This document shows, in pieces, positions 7,571 through 16,458 of a stretch of DNA of 64,000 nt. The translations under genes were made by a program, and so were the position numbers. Position 1 is the first letter of the stretch; every line of letters starts with the position of its first letter. This DNA comes from CAYLKS01 sp964384205 [NCBI: uncultured bacterium]. GTDB taxonomy: Bacteria > JAGOEH01. Location: the NCBI GenBank assembly GCA_964384205.1, contig CAYLKS010000005.1:1-64000 (forward strand), written 5' to 3'. Under the pieces are notes generated by a model. The model made no database searches, was not told where the DNA came from, and worked only from the letters and a program-made list of their open reading frames with translations.

Positions 7571-8615
7571 ATTCAAATACCCCCTTTATAATGTCAACAA
7601 CTTTTTGGTTAATTTCATGAGTTGAAATAGTTATTCTAAGATAATTTTTAAATAAGCAATCATAATTAATCTTTTTAATCAAGATACTATTTTTATAAAA
7701 TTCTTTCATAATAACATCAGAAAACTTGCTCGACTTTAAAAGGATAAAATTTGCATCAGAAATTACAACACCATAATCTTTTAATTTTTGCATAAAAAAT
7801 TCTTTTTCTTTATTAACATAATCTTTAATATATTTTATATGCTCAGTATCCTCTAATGAAATAATTGCCGCATTTACAGCAATGGAATTTAAAGCATAAG
7901 GCAAATTTATCTTACTTAAATTTTGAATATTATTTTTATCAGAAAAAGTAAAACCTATTCTTAATCCTGCTAAAGCATGTAATTTTGATAAAGTATAAAC
8001 AACAAATACATTATTATAATCCTTTATCAAAGGAACAAAACTATCACCTGCAAAATCAATATAAGTCTCATCAATAATCACTACACTATCAGAAGCAAAC
8101 TCAATAATTTTTCTAATAAACTTTTCAGATAAATAAAAACCAATTGGATTCGGAGGATTAGCAATTGCAATTATAGAAGGCTTATAATGTTTTATTGCCT
8201 CAAAAAATGCGTTCTCTGGAAAAGAAAAGTCTTGATTATATTCAATCGTAACAGTTTTCATACCAATAATATCAGCAAAAATCTTATACATGGAATATGT
8301 CGGAAATAAAGTCAGCAAAATTTCATTTTCTTTTCCATAAGTAGCAAAAATTATCCTTAAAGAATCATCAGCTCCATTAGAAAAAATTACATTATCTTTT
8401 GAAATACCATACTTTTTACAAACAACATCATATAACAAATCATAATCCGCATACATGGAAAGAGCATCATAAGAACAGCTTTTCAAAAATTCCAATATTC
8501 GTGGAGAACAACCTATATTATTTTCATTTAAATCAAGCCTTATAAAATCTCTTCTTTTAATATCAGGAACAAAATAAGGAACGACTTTTTCCAAAGTTTC
8601 TCTTGGCTTTATCAT
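7557..8615 (-). CDS. hisC: Histidinol-phosphate aminotransferase
   Basis: PLP-dependent fold-type I aminotransferase, step 7 of histidine synthesis. The Schiff-base lysine is K211 in YTLSKLHALAGLRIG, with the usual ANPPNP (about 152-157) and VIIDETYIDF motifs before it. At 352 residues it is normal length. It overlaps hisG by 4 bp (ATGA) and hisB by 14 bp, so it is translated by coupling inside the his operon. Confidence 0.94.
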   Translation of the reverse strand: MIKPRETLEKVVPYFVPDIKRRDFIRLDLNENNIGCSPRILEFLKSCSYDALSMYADYDLLYDVVCKKYGISKDNVIFSNGADDSLRIIFATYGKENEILLTLFPTYSMYKIFADIIGMKTVTIEYNQDFSFPENAFFEAIKHYKPSIIAIANPPNPIGFYLSEKFIRKIIEFASDSVVIIDETYIDFAGDSFVPLIKDYNNVFVVYTLSKLHALAGLRIGFTFSDKNNIQNLSKINLPYALNSIAVNAAIISLEDTEHIKYIKDYVNKEKEFFMQKLKDYGVVISDANFILLKSSKFSDVIMKEFYKNSILIKKINYDCLFKNYLRITISTHEINQKVVDIIKGVFEYGRR

Positions 8616-9466
8616 ATAATAACCTTTTTTAACTCATATTCTAATATATCTGTTGCTCCCAATTTTTTAAGTTTTGGAATTATTTTTCTAACTTCTGTTT
8701 TCAAAACAGCTGTTTTAACAGCATACCCCTGCTCTCCAAACAAAGGAGAAACAGTCGGTGCCCTCATACATGGTAAAAAATCCACAATTGTATCTAATTT
8801 ATCTTTAGGAACGTTCATTTCAAGCATAACTCGTTTCCTGGCATCTAAAATAGATTTAAAAATCATCTCTAACTCTTCAATATGTTCTCTTTTTTCTTTA
8901 TTTTCTAATGATTCTTTGTTTGCTATCAAATAAGTTGATGACTCCATTATAACATCTACAATTTCCAAATTATGCTCTCTTAAAGTGCTACCTGTGGAAG
9001 TATTATCAATAATCATATCAGCATCATCTGGAGGAAAAACCTCTGTTGCCCCAAAAGTTCTCAAAAAAACATAATTCATTTTTTTACTATTAAGATATTT
9101 TTTTGAAATATTTTCATATTCTGAAGCAACTACTATTTTTTTATTATATAATTCCTCCTCCGGCAATTCTTTAGGTTTTGCTGAAACAATCTTTACAGGA
9201 TCAAAACCAAGATCCATCAACTTTACAACATCAGCCCCTGTTTCTTCTATCCAATCAAGCCCTGTAAATCCAACATCATGAGAACCATATTCTACAAGTT
9301 TCGCAATATTTTGCGGTTTCAATATTTTAATTTCAAGCTGCATATCATTAACTATAGGCCTATAAGACCTCGCAGATTTTTTTATATAAATTCCACTTTC
9401 AGATAATAAATCAACAACCTTTTCAAAAATCCGACCTTTAGGTACAGCCATTCTTATTTTCAACAT
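8612..9466 (-). CDS. hisG: ATP phosphoribosyltransferase (long form)
   Basis: First committed step of histidine synthesis: condenses ATP and PRPP. At 284 residues it is the long HisG form, with two periplasmic-binding-like catalytic lobes (about 1-205) and a C-terminal ACT-like regulatory domain (about 210-284, including PTVSPLFGEQGYAV) that gives feedback inhibition by histidine. The PRPP loop is visible as DADMIIDNTSTGSTL. This form needs no HisZ partner and none is encoded here. Two base pairs separate it from hisD and it overlaps hisC by 4 bp. Confidence 0.95.
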   Translation of the reverse strand: MLKIRMAVPKGRIFEKVVDLLSESGIYIKKSARSYRPIVNDMQLEIKILKPQNIAKLVEYGSHDVGFTGLDWIEETGADVVKLMDLGFDPVKIVSAKPKELPEEELYNKKIVVASEYENISKKYLNSKKMNYVFLRTFGATEVFPPDDADMIIDNTSTGSTLREHNLEIVDVIMESSTYLIANKESLENKEKREHIEELEMIFKSILDARKRVMLEMNVPKDKLDTIVDFLPCMRAPTVSPLFGEQGYAVKTAVLKTEVRKIIPKLKKLGATDILEYELKKVII

Positions 9467-9468
9467 AG

Positions 9469-10743
9469 CTAACTCCTCTTTAATAAATGTTCTAATCTAA
9501 TATCTGCTGCTAATTTATGACCTTTTAAGCCTTCATTCTCAGCCAATATAGATGCTACTTTATATAAATCAACATTAAATTTATTACTATCTGTAGTTAT
9601 CTGGGTGACAATCTTAACAAAATCTTTGACACTTAAACCACCTGTAAACTTCGCAACACCATTAGTAGGCAACGTATGATTTATCCCTGCTGAATAATCT
9701 CCTAAAATTTCTGCTGAATACTCTCCAATAAACAAGGAACCATAATTATACAATTTATCTTGCAATTTGTTCGGATATCTAACATGAAGTTCCAGGTGTT
9801 CTGGTGCTTTTCTATTTGCAATATCCACAGCATCATTTAAATCATCTACAACAATAATAATACCATTTTTTTCAATAGATATCCTTGCTATATCTGAAAT
9901 CTTATATTCTTCTAAAAATTGATCGATACATTCAGATACTTCAACTGCCAATTTTTTATCATCAGTTACTAATATAGCTTCTGCTTCTTTATCATGCTCT
10001 GATTGTGCAATCATATCAGCAGCAATAAATTTAATATTAGCACTGCTATCAGCAATTATAAACACTTCAGAAGGACCAGCAACAAAATCTATTCCACAAA
10101 TACCATATACCTGCTTTTTCGCATATGCAACATATTTATTACCCGGCCCCACTATTTTATTAACACTGGGAATGCTCTGCGTACCATAAGCCATAGCACC
10201 TATTGCCTGCACACCCCCTATCTGAAATATATCTTCAATACCTAATCTATATGCCGCATATAAAATTTCCTTGCTTATTTCTGGTGGACTGCAAACAATA
10301 ATATTTTTTACACCTGCTACCTTTGCAGGAACAACCCCCATAAGCAAACTTGATACAAGAGGGAAATTCCCCCCAGGCACATAAACACCTACACTTTCCA
10401 GCGGAATAATCCTTTGAGTAAGCTTAACACCATCTCTAACTTCTATTTCAAAATTCTTCAAATTAGCCAACTGTTCTTTTGCAAAAATAGTCAAATTCTC
10501 TACTGCATAATCTATAGCAAATTTTAAATCATTTGAAATAAATTTTTCAGCATCTACACGTTTATCATTCGATATTTTAAAATCATCTATATCAACTTTA
10601 TCAAATTTTTTTGTATAAAACCTGACAGCCGCATCACCTTGATTTTTTATATCTTCTAAAATTTGCTCAACAACTTCTAATTTTTGTAGTTCTCTAACAG
10701 TAAAAAAATCTTCATTTATATCACTATAAGAAATAATTTTCAT
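9469..10743 (-). CDS. hisD: Histidinol dehydrogenase
   Basis: NAD-dependent, zinc-containing enzyme that oxidises histidinol to histidine (last two steps). The sequence shows the HisD signature region [17 protein letters not shown], then [14 protein letters not shown], and the catalytic [13 protein letters not shown] segment (here [13 protein letters not shown]). HLELHVRYP and [13 protein letters not shown] provide metal and substrate residues. 424 residues, normal. It overlaps the end of hisAIE by 4 bp (ATGA). Confidence 0.96.
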   Translation of the reverse strand: MKIISYSDINEDFFTVRELQKLEVVEQILEDIKNQGDAAVRFYTKKFDKVDIDDFKISNDKRVDAEKFISNDLKFAIDYAVENLTIFAKEQLANLKNFEIEVRDGVKLTQRIIPLESVGVYVPGGNFPLVSSLLMGVVPAKVAGVKNIIVCSPPEISKEILYAAYRLGIEDIFQIGGVQAIGAMAYGTQSIPSVNKIVGPGNKYVAYAKKQVYGICGIDFVAGPSEVFIIADSSANIKFIAADMIAQSEHDKEAEAILVTDDKKLAVEVSECIDQFLEEYKISDIARISIEKNGIIIVVDDLNDAVDIANRKAPEHLELHVRYPNKLQDKLYNYGSLFIGEYSAEILGDYSAGINHTLPTNGVAKFTGGLSVKDFVKIVTQITTDSNKFNVDLYKVASILAENEGLKGHKLAADIRLEHLLKRS

Positions 10744-11984
10744 TTGAATCTCCGCCTATAAAGTTCTTTTAATACATCATCAAAAGAGATTCTCTCTTTT
10801 ACCATTAAAACTGTTGTAAAATATATTAAATCAGCAACTTCCCATACTTTTTCTTCATAGTTCTGAGCTTCTACAACCTCATAGGCTTCCTCCATTAATT
10901 TTTTTCGGACCTTTCTATCATCCAATGAAGCAGTGTATGAACCAGGTACAGGATTTCTAAATCTATCCTCAATAATTTCGTATAAATCTAACAATGAAAA
11001 ATCTTTATAACCAAAACATGAATAATTACCAGTATGACATGCAGGACCATGAGGTTTAACTTTTACAAGCAAAGCATCATAATCACAATCTGCTCTAAGT
11101 GTTAACACATCTTGAATATTTCCAGATTCTTCCCCCTTCATCCATAATTTCTGCCTGGATCTGGAATAAAACCAGGTTTTCTTAGTTTCAAACATTTTCC
11201 TTATAGATTCTCTACTACTATATGCCAAGGTCAAAACTCGTCCAGATTCATCTTGTGTAATTGTGGGAATCAATCCATTTTTAAATTGTAAAGAATTTAT
11301 AAAAGCATCTTCTAATGTTATTAATCCCTTATATAATGCCATTCCCAGTTGAACATCTATATTCAATTTTGCAAATTCTCGAATTTCATCAATAGTAGTT
11401 ACACCGCCGGCATATACTACCTTTCTCTTTGTAATCTTTCTAATACTTTTTGCAGTATCAATATCAGCTCCTTTAAGCATTCCTTCTTTGATAACATTAG
11501 TAAATAAAAACTCAGTTGCAAAATCTTCTAATTGCTCAATTGCTTCAAAAGTATTAATTCCTGTGTCATGTTTCCAGCCAGAAGTAACAATTTTCCCATC
11601 TTTTGAATCAATTGCAATTATAATTTTATCAATCCCAATAGAATCCCTCAATTCTGCTAAAAAATCAAAATTTATTTTATCATTTTCAAAAGCTTTAGAG
11701 CCAATAATTATCTTCTTTGCTCCTAAAGCTAAATATTTTTTGGCAGTTTCTATATCTCTAATGCCACCTCCTACTCTACAATCGGCAATCTTCAAAATCT
11801 GGCGGATCAAATCAAAATTATTACCATTTCCAAATGCTGCATTTAAATCAATTACAGCTATTTCACCAAAAAAATTAAATTTTTTAGCAAGAGCTAAAAC
11901 ATTGGATTCTTCCAATATTTTTTCTTTCCCCTGTTCTAATTGAACAGCCTTACCATCTAATAAATCTATTGAACTAATCACCAT
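10740..11984 (-). CDS. hisA: Trifunctional HisA-HisI-HisE fusion protein
   Basis: One uninterrupted 414-residue frame carries three histidine enzymes. Residues 1 to about 232 are HisA (ProFAR isomerase, TIM barrel) with general acid/base aspartates D7 (IDLLDG) and D126 (AIDSKDG) and phosphate loops GGGIRD and AGGVTT. Residues about 233-326 are HisI (phosphoribosyl-AMP cyclohydrolase), with metal ligands D299, C300, D301, D303, C316 and C323 and the [16 protein letters not shown] motif. Residues about 330-414 are HisE (phosphoribosyl-ATP pyrophosphohydrolase), with EEAYEV (365-370) and EVAD (382-385). HisE, HisI and HisA catalyse steps 2, 3 and 4 in a row, so one polypeptide would take PR-ATP to PRFAR. 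HisIE fusions are common; HisA joined to HisIE is not one I know as common. All catalytic residues appear intact, and overlaps with hisF and hisD fit a normal operon gene. A missing stop through sequencing error cannot be excluded. Confidence 0.93.
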   Translation of the reverse strand: MVISSIDLLDGKAVQLEQGKEKILEESNVLALAKKFNFFGEIAVIDLNAAFGNGNNFDLIRQILKIADCRVGGGIRDIETAKKYLALGAKKIIIGSKAFENDKINFDFLAELRDSIGIDKIIIAIDSKDGKIVTSGWKHDTGINTFEAIEQLEDFATEFLFTNVIKEGMLKGADIDTAKSIRKITKRKVVYAGGVTTIDEIREFAKLNIDVQLGMALYKGLITLEDAFINSLQFKNGLIPTITQDESGRVLTLAYSSRESIRKMFETKKTWFYSRSRQKLWMKGEESGNIQDVLTLRADCDYDALLVKVKPHGPACHTGNYSCFGYKDFSLLDLYEIIEDRFRNPVPGSYTASLDDRKVRKKLMEEAYEVVEAQNYEEKVWEVADLIYFTTVLMVKERISFDDVLKELYRRRFK

Positions 11985-12733
11985 CTTACAATAACTCCAT
12001 TTTTATTTAAATATTCCTTAATCTCTCTTATACTCAATTCTTTAAAATGTAATACAGATGCTAATAATACAGCATCTGCTTTGCCCTCCTTTATGCCTTG
12101 CAAGATTTGTTCTAATGTCCCACCTCCACCAGAAGCAATCACTGGCACATTAACCGATTCTGATATTATTGAAGTAAGTTCAAGATCGTATCCTTCTTTT
12201 GTACCATCCTGGTCAATAGAATTCAACAAAATTTCACCTGCTCCAAGTTCTGTTGCTCTTTTTGCCCATTCTATTGCATCAATATTAGTGTTTTCCCTGC
12301 CACCATAAGCATAGGCATACCATCTATCACCATGCTTTTTGGCATCTATTGATAAAACTATACATTGTGAACCAAAAATTTTCGCTCCCTCAGAAATTAA
12401 ATCAGGATTTTTTAAAGCAGATGTGCACATAGAAACTTTATCTGCTCCTGCATTAAGTACCATTCTTATATCATCTACTGTCCTTATGCCCCCTCCAACT
12501 GTCAATGGTATAAAAACCTGAGAAGAAACCTTTTCAACAACATCTAACAAAATATTACGACTTTTATATGACGCTCCTATATCCAAAAAAACAAGTTCAT
12601 CTGCTCCCTCATCATTATAATATTTAGCTAATTCTTCCGGAGAACCAGCATCTTTTATATCCTTAAATTTTAAGCCTTTAACAACTCTACCATTATCAAT
12701 ATCAAGACATGGTATTATTCTTTTAGCTAACAT
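11978..12733 (-). CDS. hisF: Imidazole glycerol phosphate synthase, cyclase subunit
   Basis: TIM-barrel cyclase that uses ammonia from HisH to turn PRFAR into imidazole glycerol phosphate and AICAR. Catalytic aspartates are in [15 protein letters not shown] (D11) and LSIDAK; phosphate-binding loops appear as VGGGIRT and ASGGGG. Length 251 residues, normal. Start overlaps the end of hisH by 7 bp and its stop overlaps the start of hisAIE by 7 bp. Confidence 0.96.
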   Translation of the reverse strand: MLAKRIIPCLDIDNGRVVKGLKFKDIKDAGSPEELAKYYNDEGADELVFLDIGASYKSRNILLDVVEKVSSQVFIPLTVGGGIRTVDDIRMVLNAGADKVSMCTSALKNPDLISEGAKIFGSQCIVLSIDAKKHGDRWYAYAYGGRENTNIDAIEWAKRATELGAGEILLNSIDQDGTKEGYDLELTSIISESVNVPVIASGGGGTLEQILQGIKEGKADAVLLASVLHFKELSIREIKEYLNKNGVIVRW

Positions 12734-13326
12734 AACTTACTCCAATTTAATAAAAATTGTAATCCTTTTTTGCCACTTTTTTCAGGATGAAACTGCACAG
12801 CCACTATATTTCCTTTCTGGATGGCAGACGTATATGTTATATAATAATCTGTGATTGCTATTTCCACCTCATCGTCAATATTATCAACATAATAACCATG
12901 CACAAAATAAAAAAAAGAATTGTTATCTATATTATAAAATAATTCATTTGTTGACTTTATACTAATACTATTCCAACCAATTTGCGGAATCTTACCTTTT
13001 TGAAATCTTTTTACATTTCCCCTTAAAAAACCAAAACCATCAACTCCCAAATTCTCTTCACTTTTCTCATACAACAACTGTAAGCCAAGACAAATACCTA
13101 AAAAAGGCATATCATTATTCAACCACTCAATAATCAAATCCCATAATTTAACACTTTGCAACCGATCAACTGCACTTCCAAATGCTCCAACACCAGGCAA
13201 CACCAGCTTATCAATATCTTTAAAATCCTCCTCTCCTGATATTATCTTATTTTCTAATGATAAATAATCAAAAGCCTTCTTTACAGACAAAAGATTTCCT
13301 GCTCCATAATTTATTATCCCTATCAT
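12727..13326 (-). CDS. hisH: Imidazole glycerol phosphate synthase, glutaminase subunit
   Basis: Class I glutamine amidotransferase partner of HisF. The triad is visible: nucleophile C79 in GICLGLQLL, and H180 with E182 in FHPEKSG. 199 residues, standard length. It is the first gene of the his operon, with AAGGA 8 bp before the ATG and its own sigma-70 promoter; the 5' leader is too short for an attenuator peptide, so classical his attenuation is unlikely. Confidence 0.95.
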   Translation of the reverse strand: MIGIINYGAGNLLSVKKAFDYLSLENKIISGEEDFKDIDKLVLPGVGAFGSAVDRLQSVKLWDLIIEWLNNDMPFLGICLGLQLLYEKSEENLGVDGFGFLRGNVKRFQKGKIPQIGWNSISIKSTNELFYNIDNNSFFYFVHGYYVDNIDDEVEIAITDYYITYTSAIQKGNIVAVQFHPEKSGKKGLQFLLNWSKLC

Positions 13327-13355
13327 AAATCATCCTTTTTTATAAAAAATATATC

Positions 13356-13384
13356 ATAATAAAATACCTTCATTTAAAAGTCAA
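13356..13384 (-). promoter_or_regulatory. Sigma-70 promoter of the his operon
   Basis: On the minus strand, -35 TTGACT (13384-13379), a 17-bp spacer and -10 TATTAT (13361-13356). The hisH ATG is 29 bp downstream. It is back to back with the tetR promoter, whose -35 and -10 hexamers have the same sequences. Confidence 0.7.
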
Positions 13385-13453
13385 TAGATATTTAAAAACT
13401 TTTTTTGTAAGAAAAATTGAATCCTCCATAAAAAAATATAACAAAAAAAATAC

Positions 13454-13482
13454 TTGACTTTAATCCTATAAAATACTATTAT
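13454..13482 (+). promoter_or_regulatory. Sigma-70 promoter of the tetR-type gene
   Basis: -35 TTGACT at 13454-13459, 17-bp spacer, -10 TATTAT at 13477-13482. The transcription start would lie within the inverted repeat that begins at 13484, an arrangement suited to repression. Confidence 0.7.
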
Positions 13483-13483
13483 T

Positions 13484-13510
13484 TAAACAAACGTTTAAAA
13501 CATTTGTTTA
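13484..13510. promoter_or_regulatory. Inverted-repeat operator, probably bound by the TetR-type protein
   Basis: Arms TAAACAAACG (13484-13493) and CATTTGTTTA (13501-13510) are complementary at 9 of 10 positions around the 7-bp centre TTTAAAA. The site starts one base after the -10 and ends just before the ribosome binding site of the adjacent regulator gene, the classic place for an autorepressor. Binding itself is inferred. Confidence 0.6.
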
Positions 13511-13525
13511 AAAAGGAGCTACAAA

Positions 13526-14116
13526 ATGCAAAAAGCTAAAACTTCAACCAAAGAAAAAATTTTACTCGCAACTATCGAATGCATAGAAAAAGAAGGCATT
13601 CATGCTGTAACAATACGTAAAATAGCAAAAATAGCCAATGTTAATATAGCTTCTGTCAATTATCATTTTAATTCTAAACAAAATCTATTACATCAATTAG
13701 CAAAATTTACAGCTGAAAATATGGTAAGAGAATGGTATATGCAGCTTGAAAATGAAAATGAAATAGAAACAATATTAAAATTCATAGCAAAAGAACTAAT
13801 TGTAGGAATATTGCAATATCCCAATTTATCCAGATGGCATTTTTTTGAAATCTTTAACAAGCCAGAAAACATTATATCTCAATATTTAATTGGTTTTATA
13901 GAAAAATTATCAGAAAAAATAAATAAACTTTATCCAAACTTGCCCCCCCAAAATATCCAAAAATTAATTATTCAATTTTTCTCGTTATTTATATTCTACC
14001 CATTATTTAATACTATATTCAATAGTGCTCTAAAAAATAATTTATTAAATGAACAAAATATAGATGAATTTGTTAGTTCTACTATTAATACATTAATCCG
14101 CGATTATCTCAATTGA
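13526..14116 (+). CDS. TetR/AcrR family transcriptional regulator
   Basis: The N-terminal helix-turn-helix domain (about 8-55) has the family pattern: TKEKILLATIECIEKEGIHAV, then TIRKIAKIANVN and SVNYHFNSKQNLL. The C-terminal ligand domain (about 60-196) is not assignable. Length 196 residues. The start follows AAAAGGAG. It has its own promoter overlapped by an inverted repeat and is followed 30 bp later by a TonB-dependent receptor gene, which it most likely controls with itself. The inducing ligand is unknown. The his operon diverges upstream but its promoter does not overlap the repeat. Confidence 0.88.
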   Translation: MQKAKTSTKEKILLATIECIEKEGIHAVTIRKIAKIANVNIASVNYHFNSKQNLLHQLAKFTAENMVREWYMQLENENEIETILKFIAKELIVGILQYPNLSRWHFFEIFNKPENIISQYLIGFIEKLSEKINKLYPNLPPQNIQKLIIQFFSLFIFYPLFNTIFNSALKNNLLNEQNIDEFVSSTINTLIRDYLN

Positions 14117-14117
14117 A

Positions 14118-14145
14118 AAGGAGGAGAATATAAGGAGGAGAATAT
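14118..14145 (+). repeat. Perfect tandem duplication of a ribosome binding site
   Basis: The 14-bp unit AAGGAGGAGAATAT occurs twice without a gap (14118-14131 and 14132-14145), directly ahead of the receptor ATG at 14147. Each copy holds a full Shine-Dalgarno core; the second is at normal distance from the start. Two copies could change number by slippage and so alter receptor translation (inference). Confidence 0.8.
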
Positions 14146-14146
14146 T

Positions 14147-16429
14147 ATGAAAATAAAAATATTACCATTTTTTATAATTTCCTTTATAACCATATTAATT
14201 TATGCATCAGAACCTTCTGGAAAAATAAAAGGAATTGTAAAAGATATAGAAAATGATGAGCCTTTAATAGGTGTTAATGTATTAATAGTCGGTACATCAA
14301 AAGGAACAATAACAGATACATCGGGCAAATTCTCTATTAACAATATTCCTGTTGGGAGTTATACCTTAGAATTTAGATATATTGGATATAAAACCTTAAG
14401 AATAACAGATATAATAGTAAAACCAGCAAGAACAACCTACATAACAGTAAAAATGCAAACTAACCCTCTACAATTAGAAGAAGTAAAAGTTACACCTCAA
14501 TATTTCCAAAAAAATGATGAACAGCCAACAAGTAATATTACATTTTCATTTGAAGAAGTCAGGAGAGCACCAGGAGCTGCTGGAGACATCAGTAGAATAG
14601 TAATGAGTCTACCAAGTGTTGCAAAAATAAATGATCAATCTAATGGGCTCATTGTAAGAGGTGGAAATCCAATCGAAAATGGATTTTATATTGATGATAT
14701 AGAAGTACCAAATATTAATCATTTTCCAATGCAAGGAGTAACAAATGGTGCAATAAGTATCATAAATGTAGATTTTATTCAAAATGTAGAATTTTACAGT
14801 GGTGGATTCTCATCTTTATACGGAAATAAACTATCCTCTATCATGAATATACAATTTAGAGAAGGAAGTAGAGAAAAAATAACAGGCCAACTTGATCTAA
14901 ATTTTTCAGGTTTGGGCGGAATTATAGAAGGACCATTATTTAACAAAAAAGGGGCTTTTTTATTTTCAGCAAAAAGAAGCTATCTTGATTTCCTTATAAA
15001 AACAATAGACATGGGTACATCTGTATCTCCTCAATATGAAGATTATCAGGGAAAACTGACAATTGATTTAAATCCTCAAAATAAACTTACTATATTAGGA
15101 ATATTTGCAAAAGACTATAATAATCCTGATAGAAAAGCTGCTTTAGAAAATGATATGATCTATTATGGAAAACAAAAAATCTCTCAGGGCGCTATAGGTA
15201 CAAACTTAAAAACTCTATGGAATAAAAAAATATATTCAAAATTCATTTTCTCAACTAATTTACAAAAATTTAAAGAAACTGCCAGAGAAACAAATACGGA
15301 TCAGCTAATCAGAACTAATACTTCTTCTGAAAATCATTATAATTTTAAAAATATTAACCATATAAAGTTTAATAATAAAAATTCTATAGACTTAGGAATT
15401 GAATATAAATATACTCAAAATAATTACAAAATGCATTATGGTTCTTTTACAAATTATCTCGGAGATACAACCAAAGCTTATGATTTTATTAAAACTATAA
15501 ATTCCACACAAACTTCATTATTTTTCAACTATATCTCAAAATATATAAAAAGACTTACAGCAACTATTGGATTTCGTGCTGATTATTATGGAATTAATGA
15601 AAAAATAAAAATTGACCATAGATTATCATTTACTTATCAAATAAACAATACTATATCTATAAATGCTTCCTATGGAATTTATCACCAAAATCTACCATTA
15701 ATCTTTACTACTGACAAAAATTTACAAATTCCTAAAGCAATCCACTATATTATAGGATTTGAAAAACTATTAACAGAAAATACAAAATTAACTCTTGAAT
15801 TTTATAGAAAAAATTATAAACATTTTCCGATGAGTTCCGACCAACCAGATTTATTTTTGATAGATGAAATATTTTATGGATATGGTTTCTTTTTTAACCA
15901 TGAAAACCTAAATTCTTCAGGAAAAGCTTATGCTCAGGGAACAGAACTAACAATTCAAAAAAAGATTGTTAAAAATTTTTACGGACTAATAGGAGCTTCT
16001 TATTTCAGAGCAAAATATAAAAATTTAAATGATAAATGGATTAATAGAACATTTGATAATAAAGTTATATTCAGCATACAGGGTGGTTATAAACCAAATA
16101 ATAAATGGGAATTCAGCGCAAGATGGATTTATGCTGGTGGAGCACCCTATACACCTTTAAATATAGAGGCTTCTCGAAAATTCAAGCATTATATTATAGA
16201 TGAAACAAGAGTAAATCAGGCAAGATATCCAGTTTATCATTCATTAAATATTAGATTTGATAGGAGATTTTATTTTAAAAAAAGCAATTTAATATTTTAT
16301 TTGAGTATCTGGAATGCCTATAATCATAAAAATATTGCTGCATACTTCTGGAATATTAAAAAGAATAAAAAAGATGAAATCTATCAATGGCCATTGCTAC
16401 CCATTATAGGTCTGGAATATGAATTCTAA
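14147..16429 (+). CDS. TonB-dependent outer membrane receptor with CarboxypepD_reg-like domain
   Basis: Outer membrane active transporter, substrate unknown. A signal peptide (about 1-20, ending YASE) is followed by a CarboxypepD_reg-like beta-sandwich (about 25-105, GKIKGIVKDIEN... GTSKGTITDTSGKFSI), a plug domain (about 115-235, with SNGLIVRGGNPIENGFYIDD and VEFYSGGFSSLYGNKLSSIM) and a 22-strand type barrel ending in the aromatic residue F760 (LPIIGLEYEF), as outer membrane proteins do. Length 760 residues. The N-terminal extension and plug are of the kind found throughout the FCB group. The gene follows a TetR-type repressor gene by 30 bp and has a duplicated ribosome binding site. No SusD-like partner is present. 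Confidence 0.87.
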   Translation: MKIKILPFFIISFITILIYASEPSGKIKGIVKDIENDEPLIGVNVLIVGTSKGTITDTSGKFSINNIPVGSYTLEFRYIGYKTLRITDIIVKPARTTYITVKMQTNPLQLEEVKVTPQYFQKNDEQPTSNITFSFEEVRRAPGAAGDISRIVMSLPSVAKINDQSNGLIVRGGNPIENGFYIDDIEVPNINHFPMQGVTNGAISIINVDFIQNVEFYSGGFSSLYGNKLSSIMNIQFREGSREKITGQLDLNFSGLGGIIEGPLFNKKGAFLFSAKRSYLDFLIKTIDMGTSVSPQYEDYQGKLTIDLNPQNKLTILGIFAKDYNNPDRKAALENDMIYYGKQKISQGAIGTNLKTLWNKKIYSKFIFSTNLQKFKETARETNTDQLIRTNTSSENHYNFKNINHIKFNNKNSIDLGIEYKYTQNNYKMHYGSFTNYLGDTTKAYDFIKTINSTQTSLFFNYISKYIKRLTATIGFRADYYGINEKIKIDHRLSFTYQINNTISINASYGIYHQNLPLIFTTDKNLQIPKAIHYIIGFEKLLTENTKLTLEFYRKNYKHFPMSSDQPDLFLIDEIFYGYGFFFNHENLNSSGKAYAQGTELTIQKKIVKNFYGLIGASYFRAKYKNLNDKWINRTFDNKVIFSIQGGYKPNNKWEFSARWIYAGGAPYTPLNIEASRKFKHYIIDETRVNQARYPVYHSLNIRFDRRFYFKKSNLIFYLSIWNAYNHKNIAAYFWNIKKNKKDEIYQWPLLPIIGLEYEF

Positions 16430-16458
16430 AAAACCAACTACTTCAAAACCCAATTGCT

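Noticed and set aside
11488-11943. 151-codon plus-strand frame inside hisAIE
   Set aside because: Shadow of the his gene on the other strand; no start signal and no family features.
13327-13355. Attenuator or leader peptide ahead of hisH
   Set aside because: Only about 30 bp separate the -10 from the start codon and no His codon run is present.
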